Source: Owenia fusiformis
Lineage: Eukaryota; Annelida; Polychaeta; Sabellida; Oweniidae
DNA length: 64,000 nucleotides
Direction of reading: 5' to 3'
NCBI GenBank assembly: GCA_903813345.2
Contig: CAIIXF020000007.1
Coordinates: forward strand, 16,536,714 to 16,600,713
This document shows, one piece after another, positions 13,136 to 25,900 of this stretch (its first letter is position 1; the number at the start of each line of letters is the position of its first letter). The position numbers and the translations under genes are program-made. Below the pieces are notes generated by a model. It was not told the origin of the DNA and ran no database searches. It saw nothing but the letters and a program-made list of their open reading frames with translations.

Positions 13136-13179
13136 AAGATATATTATGATAAAACTACAGGCAAATAACAAAATGTTAG

Positions 13180-13890
13180 TTACAAATATTTCTAGTCCTT
13201 TATTACAAACATAAAATTGGCTCGATTTCAGAGTCAATTTGCTGTCATATATATACTTGTTACTTAGACATTTTATTTGAAAATGTTACATATATATTCG
13301 TATATGTAAGGAACTTCCAACGCTGTGATATCATATAAGTATAGTGGATACAATCTGCACTTGTCAACGTACATCTCCTGGATAAATATGTATACAAATG
13401 TGTTCTGGGATACCAACGTATTCTGACTCTTGCTGAAGTGTTGTGACTTGTTCGAAGTATACTTATCTTATCAAAAACACATGATAGATGCGATGATGGA
13501 TACTCACGGTATGTCCGGAGCTTCCACAAAAATTATATTAATATTAGGTTTGAACAATAAAGGGCCCGAAAAATGGGTCCACCTTAGGGTCCCCGGCTCC
13601 GACATCCTCAAGTTGGTACCCTGTTCGTTTTCTTAAATCAATGTAGGGCATACCGAGGAATTCACCAGGGTCGTATACATATTAATATAAGTGGATTCAT
13701 CGAAATAATTCCAGCATCCATCTTTCGAATCAATTAAAAAAACAAAAGAACAATGACAGTATGATCAAAAATACAACGGAGAAATCGATGGAGTGAATTT
13801 GTTAAAATAAGTTTTAGAACACTTTGGGAAGAGTCATAATTCATAAATGTCACATTGTTCTCTCATTCCGAGATATCATTAATGTTGAAA
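13180..13890 (-). promoter_or_regulatory. Probable 3' UTR and poly(A) region of the ZP-domain gene
   Basis: Downstream of the TGA stop at 13891-13893 there is no further exon-like sequence. An AATAAA hexamer on the minus strand lies at about 13198-13203, and another, AAATAAAA, at about 13270. The stretch is AT-rich with no repeats. The end of the transcript is inferred only. Confidence 0.4.
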
Positions 13891-13967
13891 TCATTGCCAT
13901 AATAATGTCAGAATCGCAACCACAACCATAAGTGTAGATATTGCGTTGAATGAACCATGGGACGACG
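13891..13967 (-). CDS. Last coding exon: C-terminal hydrophobic tail
   Basis: Codes [20 protein letters not shown], then TLLWQ and TGA. One hydrophobic segment at the very end with almost no cytoplasmic tail fits either a transmembrane anchor or a GPI signal (small residues SSHGS just before). Tectorins use a GPI signal, so this is plausible but unproven. Acceptor CTTTTCAG. Confidence 0.88.
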
Positions 13968-16900
13968 CTGAAAAGATAAAACAAAGTCTATATTAGTTTT
14001 CATTGTTTTACTAGATGCATTTAACTTTGGAAATTGTGTACTAATTATTGATGTCTATATAATTAGCGGCATCGACTGGAAGCAATCTTTTAAAAAATGT
14101 TTTACATGAATTTTATATGAATTGTTTGTGACACAGAAATAAACTATATTAAACTTAAACTCGTTCAAACTAACAAAACTACACCAGCAGACAAAATTAA
14201 ACGTATGATTCACTTTAAACCAGACATAATGTACGATGGTTTCAATCAATAGCGTTGGTTAGGCTGCCAACGTATACCAATTTGTAAAAGAACCAAGTGT
14301 CACATCAGTCCCATGACGGCCCATGACCACCTTGAAGTCCATGGTCACATGTGATACCAACAGTGCCATTGACTCCGTGAAACCTCGAACTTAGATTCCA
14401 TGGCCATGAGATGTCATGTTGTGGGCAACAGGGTCCCAGGCATGTTTATGGAATTCCCAGAGTAGCTGATTGCTGTATATTTGGATGATTGACAGGAAAG
14501 GGAATTCCCAAACTACTATTTAGCAATCAAATAAAAACATTAACTTATAATCCATAGAACAATTTTCAATAACAACGATATGAGACCCCTTACCATTAGA
14601 ACTGGATCCATCCACATTCACAATCCACTTCTTAATATAAAGTATCTCATCGTCAGAAACAGAACGTTTTCTCAATCCTTGTGTTATCTCTCCATCGCAA
14701 TCAGTCTAAAACATTGGAAAATATACGTGTTAAAACGGAAGGACGTCTAGGCATGTAGCCTGCCCTCTTCTAAATCTTTGATGCGAACTAGTACAATTAA
14801 AAAAAATAAAACTGTTCATAAATTAATACGGAAACAACTACATTGTTCAATTAAAATATCTTGGAATATGGTCGTGTCATCTTTAGGTCGCAAGCCGATG
14901 TATCCTTTTCATTGCATAGTCGCACGGTGCACGTTAGAAACACAGTGGAACCACTCGGAAATTTAAATGCTTTTAGATGTAATACTTTCGTTTCATCCAA
15001 GATTTCAACTGGGTTTTCCATGTCAAAAATTGTATATGATCTCCGGCTTATGCATCTTAAATAAAATAAATTGTTTTAAAGAATAAAAATCAAGGAAGTA
15101 CAAAATAGTAGTATATGCAAACAAATCAAATTGAGACAACATGATCGGTAGTAAGAGAGAATGCTATCAGGTAAAGGTGATGGATCTGTTATTAACCACC
15201 TGTGGACAATGGCATATTCTAGTTCTACAGTTGACTTAAATCAAGTGTTAATGGAATCAAGTGTTATGGAAACAGAAATTATTCGAACTTGTTACCTATC
15301 CTGAATAATGACAAGTTCGCTGTCGGGATCTTCCTTTGTGTCACTTGCAACACACGACTCTACTGTGTATGGGGCGCCACCTATAATTGCATCAAGAACG
15401 TCAATATCATTTGGATTTGAAATCGTACACATTGAATTTGTACAAAAATATTCGAACTTAGTAAAGACAGAGTACCTTCAATTTGGATGAACTTCAATTG
15501 CAATGGATCCCCAATGTGCACGTTGTCTCCTATATCCTTCCCCTCAGTATCTGTGACTTTTATTACAATCGGGGAGATTTCTCCAATTACAGTCCCTCCG
15601 TCTTTGAGCTTATCTCTTAAAAGTTGAAAGAATTAAGACTTTCATATTGTCAGTCCTACCTTAACCACGGATTTGTCTTCACAGAGAGATATCTTTGAAT
15701 ATGAGCAACCTATAACCCCTTTTCATTTAGCCTATTGTATTATTAAGAAAAAAAACCGTAACTGGTTACTTCATTTGATTTAAAGTAGTATATAGGGTCT
15801 TAAATCATGTTCTTTTTCTGACTTACTCTTCTATAGAATCTACTGCACCCCAGGATACACTTAGTTCACCATGTGCCATTGCTGAGCACCGGGCAGTAAC
15901 TATCTCATCAAGGAGTGTGATGACATATGGGTCATACTGAATCACAATTCTCACTTCATAAGTAACCATGCCAATCTAGAAATTGATAGGATAAAGTTTA
16001 AGTCTATAATCTATCAACCAGACATGCATGCATCAATATATAATACATACAGATAAGCCTGTAGCCGTGGGGGAGGGGGAGCTGGGAGAGCGGAAGCTCC
16101 TCCTGGCCAGAAATTCTTTCAAAATCATACAGTTTTTTACCCTTCTGAGCACATTTCACATGATTTTTTAGCCAAAACTGTCAAAAGCCCCCCTTTGCAT
16201 AATCTGTCTATGGGCCATTATTTAGTAAACTAATGCCCTGGTCACATTTGCACCGATTTTCACTACGGCGCCTGGCCGATTGAGTATTTTGTTCAAAATT
16301 GAATGCAATATTGAACAAAACACTCAATCGGGCGGGCGGGCGCCGGCCGATGGATCGGAGCAAATGTGACCAGGGCATTAGTAATATCTATATAGGTGCT
16401 CAATAGATTTAATCCGACCGAAATAAGTTTCTTGTAAAATAATAGTAGTTTGAACTAAGTAATATTATGATCATTGTTCCAACACTTTAAAGTTTTTCGA
16501 TAAAACAAATTCAAATATACGACAAAACTAATCGTATGAAATCTCAAATCGATCTGTTACTAGGAAATATTAAGACATATTTGTTTTCAAGCAAACTTCA
16601 CTCCGCAAAGCAACTTCATACCGAGGGTGTATCAGTTTTGGCGACTAATCCACAGTCCGAATGACCAATTTCGCTGCTGACAAATGCCCCTGTTTGTTCA
16701 GTGAATTCACAAGGGGCGTTGAGATGGTTTGGAATGAATATCCGACCAGTAAACATGATTAAAGGTGATGTCCCAGTATATGGAATTATTGTAACCGTCA
16801 TGGCTGTCGGAGAACAGGTAACATCCACTGTAAATATAAAACATGTGTTGAAATGAATATGAACAGTCGTACATTTCGGTTTACAAAATAATTGCAGTGT

Positions 16901-19900
16901 ATGTTACACTATATTATTGGTTGACCCAAAAACTTTTTTATCTTGATATAAAGTTTTGAATGAACTAGTGGGCTCGACACTAGCTTTTACTATTTACCTC
17001 GTCGTTTTGAGCAATCATCTCCTGTGAAAGGATATTTGCAAATGCATTCAGCAGTTCCTTGATCAGTCGCGACACATTGTAGTGTATTTGCCTCTACACA
17101 TCTAGAACTGCAATCTTCAGGGCTGGCCACCTTGTCTGGAAAATATATTTCTAGAATCACAGACTGGACGAAGATTCTAAGATTCAATGCAAGGACTCGA
17201 CCATGGCATATATGAATATGATAACGCAACCACGTTAATGCGATTTGTGTATATTATACACTCAGTTTGTCCATGGAAGAAAGAGAGTGCAAGAGATGAA
17301 GCTGGACTAATTATTACTTGTTAGAGAGATAAGGTGACTTGGACAAGAATAGGGGCTTCTGCTTTGGAGACAATGGTATAAGTTGGGTATATCATGGCCT
17401 TTTATTTCTTGCTCAATGTGTCAAGTACTTCAAGGTCCGTCCTCCTTATAAAATGTTTAAAAATCCCCTATTGGACGTAGAGACTTTATTTTAGTGCATT
17501 TTATTACTGCATCCCCGGACTTCAGTTGTCCTCTTGTCATATTGGTTATAAAATACCACCAAAATAGATAAACCTCTGATCTGGTTGGTGACATTGTATA
17601 ATTTAGATTGCAAAAACGAAAACAAAAAATCACCACGACATTTTAATCACAAACGTGCGTCAATATCACATGTTTAAGGAAATGTGTTTGTGAACAATAA
17701 TATCTATAATGTCTTGAAAGCATTCATAGTTTTATTACTATGGTGTCACAATATGTATAGCAGAATTAAGATGAGTTGACATGTGGGCAACTGCTATGCA
17801 TGTTATCTCATCAGATTTTACATTTGAAATGGTATTCTCTTGTCTTCTGAACTATTTGTACATTTTTACACAAACATTATCCAACTGCATTAGATTGATC
17901 ATGTATTCGACATACCTTCATCAATGTTACAGGCATATCCCGAGATCCCAATGGGACATATACAAGAACCACCATCTGCTACCCAGTTACACGTTCCTCC
18001 ATTCTGACATCCAGTATTCTCACGTCTGCAATCGAACGTTCCGAATGTTGCTAAAATGGAAAAAGAAGGAATTAATACAGAAATTATATTTCAATTGTAG
18101 CAGAATTTCAAACGCTTTACAGGATCTAATTCTACATATCTAAAGGCAATGTAAAAAGGCCAATGTCCTAGGTGGGGACTGTAAAATAGAATAAACTTTA
18201 CCTCTGTTGTTTGATGTAAAATTGTCAGCTGATTTGACACATTCAGAGTTTATCTGCAAAATGATATATTATTAAGTACAACCATGGGCTTTCAATAGAT
18301 TGAATACCCATGGTTGCAACATACCACACGTTCCATAAACGTAAATAAATGAATACATTATTAAATACGTGTTAGAATTAAATTGGCGAAGTATACCTTA
18401 CTATATCCTTCCAAACAAGGACAAATGTATGACCCTAGAGTATTTGTACACTTTGTATTAGTTTTACAATTGGAGCTGCCATCACTGCATTCGTTAATGT
18501 CGGCGCAAAGTTTACCATTACCATGGTAACTAGATTTACACGTGCAGGTGTAAGATCCTTCGGTATTAGAGCAGTTGGCATTGATATCGCATGGTCGCTC
18601 AGTGGTGCATTCATCGATATCTAAATATTAACATACACATTATTTGAAACGTGGAAATGATGTTCTGTTGCGCTCAACGCACATAAAGGATTTTTAAAAT
18701 AATGTTAAATCAAAGATAAATGAATATTGTATGCACCATTTAACTGCATTTTCAACCTTTTTGAAAGATGATCAATCCAATGTAAAACTAAAATGACTAC
18801 AAAACCAATTTAACCTACCAACACAATCTGATGCACTAGCATCGTTCTGCTCATATCCCGTATTACAAATACAAGAAAATGAACCATTTGTATTCTCACA
18901 ATAGGCGTTTCTTCCACAAGCCTGTGGGTCATCGCATTCATTGATATCGTCGTCACAGTTAGGACCTCCCCATCCATCAATACAATCAGTGCAACCAATG
19001 GCGGCGTCACACCGTCGTGCACGACTTCCACATTCGCATAGATTGGCACAGTTGTCGCCCCAATACAATGGATCACAGGCTGAAATGTGAGTAGTCTTCG
19101 TGTTTTAGATTTCTCGATTTCTACATTCTGGTATGCCAGAGCCCCTCTCACTTTGGAAGGATAAAGACAAAGGGGGGTACGGTTATTAATTGCGATGCGT
19201 TACTTAAGGGTTGCAATTATGGATTTCCTATGTCCAAAACAGAATACCCGAGTTTCAGCAAAGATGTTTGAAATGAGGAACACTGCATGCATTGAGTTCA
19301 TTTATTATTATCGCTTCCACATTATAACATACTTATGAATTGTTTCATTGCTCTCATATGTTATTTTCTTTTTACAATTTTAATGGTATACACCGGAGCT
19401 TTTTCAGCATTATTGGTCATGTCAGATACCCCAAATGTAATATGTACCCCAAATGTAATATGTATTATGTCATTCATATTTTATATATTTGTAATTACAT
19501 CAAACCTTTGCAAGATTTCTTGTCGTTTCCCAATTCAAAGCCTGGTTCACAAGAACATTCAAAACTGCCATCTGTATTTGTGCACTTTGTTTCACAACCA
19601 TGTGTATCATTCTCACATTCGTCAATATCTACATGAATGTATGTAGTATGTACACAATTTATTATGCATTTTCTATTGTTTCAAATATTAAAGACAATAG
19701 TGGTGGACACAAACAATAAATGTCATACAAGGATCGTTTAATAGGTAATATGATAGTGTCAAGATATGTTGATATCATATGAATGTAGCCGAATAACATT
19801 TGTTCAGAAAACACGAGAAACTGGCACATGTGCCATAAGTAATTTTCCTTTCAATTCAAACGTTTTACAAAATTTACATGTATCATTACAGGAGTGCTTT

Positions 19901-22900
19901 GAATATCACAGAAACGGTTACTAACTTACGATATTTTTTCCTCTTTGAAAATACTTTACAGAAAACCATGTCTGTACAACATTTATCTTTTAGGTGCTAG
20001 TTCATTTCGTTTTTTCCTATCTGTATTTTATAGTAATTTTCATCTCACACAAATTGTATCAGCCCGGACATGAAAAGGCTGATGAACATACCTATACAGC
20101 GTTCTTGGTTTTCGAATGTGAAGCCACGCTGGCAGAAACATTCAGGGGTACTAATGGAAGACCTACAGCCATACTCGCAATTCAAACCAATGTCAGTACA
20201 TGGTTGTAAGCTGCCTTGTACTAAAAGAATAAAAGAATGAAATTATATTCTTGAATATTTTGTGATCACCATCGCCAGGTGCAAATCATTTTAATTTATT
20301 TGCTTCTTCCCTTTATAAGGAATGTTATAAAAACCCTTCGACCTTCGACCTGCACCTTCGACCTTCACCTTCGACTTACAGGGTGTTCAAAAAGCGGGCC
20401 AAAAAGAAAGTTATAAAAACCATTCGACCTGCACCTTTGACTTATTGACGTTTTATACTCAGTTATGCATGCAGTTAGTAAACGATGTGTCCCAGGAGAA
20501 ATGAAAACAGTTCAAGCAAACACTTCAAGCAAATGATTTCCATCGATCGTTTCTTGGCCTCCTCCGTTGAAGAGTATAAAGAATTGCACAAGGGGGGGGG
20601 GGATCTGCGCCAGTCTATTTTTGGTTCTGTTTTTAGCGCATGCGTATTAAATCCAGTAATTTGATTTGTTTAAATTATTAAACGCATGCATGTGCCGTCC
20701 ATAACTGAAATACAGATATAATTTGGGGTTTGTAGAAAAAACCGGGTACCGGGTAGTAAATCCTCCATGCTTGGTTCAAACTTGGTACCCGGTACCCGGT
20801 ATCCAGACGAAAAAACCGGGTACCCAAAAAACGAAAAAAACAACATAATTAGATCATTAAAAAACGTGTAAGATTTGTTTTGAATTTACAAAAATGTATG
20901 TAACTTCCTTCAAAATTGAGCTATAGGCTTCAAATAAAAAGCATTGTAATTAAAAGGCTCTTTTCTTCCTCTATCATCATGGTCATTTTTGGTAGCCAAC
21001 ACTCTCAAAAAGCTCCCCCTTGGCCGGGGGGGGGGGGTACTGGTCAAATTTTTTTACAGGGGGGTGCCGGTGAGACTCAAAATACCTACCCAATTAATTT
21101 TTAAAAAACAAGACCCACTTCCGGCGATTTTTTCAATAAAAGTACCCATACATTTTTAGGATTTTTCAGAGTAGACCCAGTTCTAGGGATTTTTCATCAA
21201 AATGGGACTCATATCTAGTGTTTTTTCTTCAAAATGGGACCCACATCTAGGGATTTTCCGGTGAAAAAGTGACCCACTTTAGCGGTACGTCCCCATACAG
21301 TATAGCCAATATGTGGTAAATCCTGGCTGCGGGCCTGCTAGTCACGTCTGAGACATGGACTTGAGTCACGTTTCTAACGTATTTCCTAATAGGCCTACTT
21401 ATATGCGTGTTTACAATTATATGAGTTATATGCAGGGCTGTCAACTTGGGACCATCTAACATGAGTGACTTCCAAATGTTGAACACCTTCCTTCAAACTT
21501 TGGACAGCTTCAGTGAACACCTGGCAGATTTTGGACACCTAAAATTTTTCCAGCTCGCGTGATATATACACATATTTTGTACCAAATGCGTGACATAAAC
21601 GGCAATCGCGTGCAAAGACCGAACGGAATGCGTTCGCTTTTCTTCGCCGTTCGGTTTTTTACCGTGTCGGCATTTCACAAAAAACGATTATTAAATCATT
21701 TGGATGAAGTTGAAAATGAAATTCATTTTCTAAAAAATGTCCACACTATAAGCTCCTAAGGGATACCTTCTATTGAGAGATTGTGCAAGAGCAATTGCCA
21801 TATATAGACTTGAATAATGCAAATTCACTTTTGACATTTATTAGCTTAATGCTTGCCAAGAAGATTCAAAAACCTCTAGCAGCTCTTATTCATAATATGT
21901 ATTCAAAAAGGCAATTTGACTATGGCAGATTATAGGAGTTACATTTGTGAAGTCCAGACTTGGTTAAAACTGATACTTTTTAGAATTAAAGATATAACTG
22001 GGCAGCAGGTGTGTGTCCCCAATCTGTTATAATCATTTTCCAGCACTTGACTACAAAATTTATTGTATCAATACAGTTTATTTATGCATGCATATTCATT
22101 TATTGTGATAATGGCCATTAATAGAAAATATTTGTCAAAGCATTTAAAGATGGCAGCACTTAAATACTACTCTATCTAAGAGTGCTCTATTAAGTCAACT
22201 TACTCTAGTCAATATTCAATTACAATTAGATATACATTTAATGGTGTCTCCTAAGCCGATGCCGGCTGGTGGTTTTTTTTAAAAAAAAAGTATTTATTAT
22301 ATGATATTGAATGTAGTTTTTAAACCTGTGACACAGAAATAAAATATTTTAAACTTTAAACTTAATTAAAAATGGGTGTCGACTTTTTGCAATCAACCGA
22401 AGATACCTCAAGAAAAGCCGGAGATTGCCGAAGCTTTTCTTTGCAAACGAAGTTGGCCGAGGGTACCACGAATGTGAAGAGGATGTCTCTAATTGGTCAA
22501 ACATAGAGGCTCGGCATTCTCCGTCAGATTGAATCGGCAAAATTCGGTTGAATATCAACAAAATGCGTGATTTGCGTGATATTTGATCATACACGCTAAA
22601 TTGATGCGTGATTTCTATTTTTTCCAGCAAATGCGTGACAGGGCAGTATATGGAAATCCTTGAATGGAAATATTATGTATTATATAGTTTCGACAAGAAA
22701 ATATGACTCTTTCGTGGTCTGAGATCGGCAAAAATAGCTTCTATAATATTTTCTTTTTGGACACCCTGTCGGTCGAAGGTGAAGGTCGAAGGTGCAGGTC
22801 GAAGGGTTTTTATAACATTCCCTTTTATAATAGGTTACATAATTCTAACCAATTTCACACAATTTAGCATCATCCAAACTTGTGGTGAACCCTTCTTCAC

Positions 22901-25900
22901 AAGAGCATGTAAAACTTCCAAATGTATTTGAGCACTTCTGCTGACACCCACTTGTACCATCAGAACATTCGTCAATATCTAAAAGGAGAATTTTCAGCAT
23001 TAACATCTTTAAAGGGGAATATCGAATAAAAGCACAATTTGAGTACCCCCTTGACCAAGTTTGAGGACTCAACTTATTCTTTACGATATAAATTTTGACG
23101 AATTTTTTGAGAAAAAGACATTCTCCTTTAAGTTGAAAGTTTTGTGGTTTTTAATTATGTGATACTGAATCCTGGATGGCGGGGAGGGTCTACTATATCT
23201 AGTAGGGAGGTTAAGCTCACGTGTTCAAGAAAAAACTGCACGTTAACGTTTAATATTACCCCCTGGGATTACTGTTCCCCCTCTCAATTTTTTTTCTAAG
23301 GACCCAATTGAAACTATTTTCCTTATACCTTTATGCTCAAGCAGGCAAGTAAATACTACGTAGGGGAAAACGCATCTCCAGAGGACCATAATTCTACACG
23401 TTAGGTTCTCTTAAAATCATGTAGGTTAAACTCTCTACTGTTTATAGGTTAGTGCACAGTTTGAGGTATTCCGGTGTGAAAGAAATGATGGTCCCCCAGG
23501 GATTATGGTCCCCTTAACGGCCCTTACTGGACCTGATTGTGTATAAGATAATGAGGGAAAGAGTTGAATTTAGGTCACCATATAAATCAATGGAGAGTAG
23601 GACCATAATTTGATAGGACCTTCTACTCTTTTACACCTGGTTGTTTTCCGGGTTGTTTTCTTTTTGTAATCCCGCTTTCCCTTTCTGAAATGTTTACTTG
23701 CACTTGTATCTCTGACAAAAACAGTTTCCTCAGTTTTTTATTCATTTTTTACTTGTCATATTGTATACCTTTTGATGATTATATTTGTCAGTTTACATGT
23801 AAAATAATAAATTTATAATAATAATAATTTCACCTATACATTCTGTATCGCCTGTCAGCACATAACCAGGATTGCAAACGCAGTAAAAACTCCCTCTCGT
23901 GTTGATACATTCATGTCCCATTGTACATGGATTGCCATCAGTACATTCATCTCTGTCTACATAGTGAAAAGAAGTTCTAATATAATCAGTATTGCATAGT
24001 GTTGTTGATCCGTTCCATTTATTTCAAGATAGAACATTGAAAAAGATTTGGTGAACAGTCAAGGAATTTGCCCTTGTATTGAACTTCGGTTCTTTCAATC
24101 CAAGTTTCAATGAGTTATCATTCTATAAAAATGTGAAGAACATTTTAGAATACAAAAAGTATTAGTCCATCTATTGACGTATGATGATGTTTCATTCATA
24201 AGAATTGTAAATTATTTTAGAACTACCCTGCACGCAGAGTCGAGTTATAAACTACGGAGCTCTCTTTTAAGAAGCGAAGTTGAACGAATGCAAATGGTAT
24301 TTAGAACGTTTACATACCAACACATCTTCCGTCGATTTTATCATGTCCAGAAGAACATTCGGAGCAAATAAACATATTTCCTGATCTCTCCTGCTCTTCG
24401 GGTATATAATCTGTGCATGTACCACCCTCCCCACATGGATCCCCCTCGCATCCATCAGTGTCATTCTCACAATTATCACCTGTAAGCAGAGCATCATTAT
24501 TTTGGTCATCATGTTGATGCTGATCTATACATATTTTTTCTTTTTAAATTCATTACCCATATCAACATACACTCATTTCAACATATACTGTAAATGCAAT
24601 AAACACGGACTATTCGTTTTCAGTCTTACCTTCCCATCCGACTCCACAAGCACACAGTGCTATGACAAAATAACCAGTGGATACCGGCTGTTCATCTGCC
24701 TCTACTTCAAAATTACACTCTCCATTGCTGGAACATCCTGAGCAAATCCATATTGTAATTCGAGATTCAGGAGACCGTGCACCCAAGCCATCTATAGCTA
24801 TGAATCTACAGAAAATGAAGATAATCAAATGAATCAAATCCCAATGCTACATTCTGACATGAGGTTTAATTTATCCTCACTATCCAAATCCTTCTTGATC
24901 TTACTTTTGTGTCGAACTCTTTCGTGGATATCGGAGGATGTGAAACTCACAATGGCTTTCCTACTTTTATTTTGTCGTTTCCACATCATTTGAGACCGAG
25001 ATCTATTGTTTTAAAGTTAACCCTTGCATCACTTGTGTTTATATTTTTTATAATGCAAATGTTTACCCATGTCAATGATTTGTTTGAAATGCTCACGACA
25101 GGTTAAATGGTACCATATTTTCTGGTGTCATTGTGAACTTTCCTGTTTCGTTGTCAAAAGCTGCACCCTCTGGTAAATCCGATGTAAGTATCACACTTAC
25201 AGTGTCGCTATCGCCATCCTCTGCAGAAACTGTGACCTCAGCCTGTTCTCCAACAATGAAGTTTTGTTTCAGTGAGTCTATGTACAGCCTTGGGGATTCA
25301 TTTTCTGCAATCCGAATAACCAACAAATAATATGTTTAATCAATCAATGTCAATTTCTAAATACAAAAAGCAGTTTGATTTCGCATTTCTAAATGAGAGC
25401 TTGTTAGTAAGGTCAGAGTTAACGTTACCTGCAATGATAGCGTCTGCAGTATTTTCTACATTTATAGACAATGTGGAGAGAGCAACTTCATCATCACCCG
25501 TGGCTAAGTAGTCAAAAACACATGCGATCTCAGATTGACATGCGGCATTGGCATTGTCCCGCTCCTCTTGGGTGAAGTCCGATAGAAAGAGAGGCTCAAA
25601 TGATGCATCTGAGAAGTCATCTATTGTTTCTCCATCATTGTAACATAAAATAGATTCACCCTGTGTTAACTTCCCTAAAATATTAGCAGATTATTGATAA
25701 TGTGTTTCAAGGTGCTTATATAACATTATCATTATTGGTTGATCGTCATAATTAACTGATACTCTCAAACATGGCTGCAGAAATGCGGGCAAAAATGTTT
25801 TTTGGCGATGTTTCCACGCAGGAATCAAGACATGTACATAATTTATTTCTTCATCATTTCCCGAGTTGGTATATTTAGTAGTATTTCCTCTTACAGAGCC

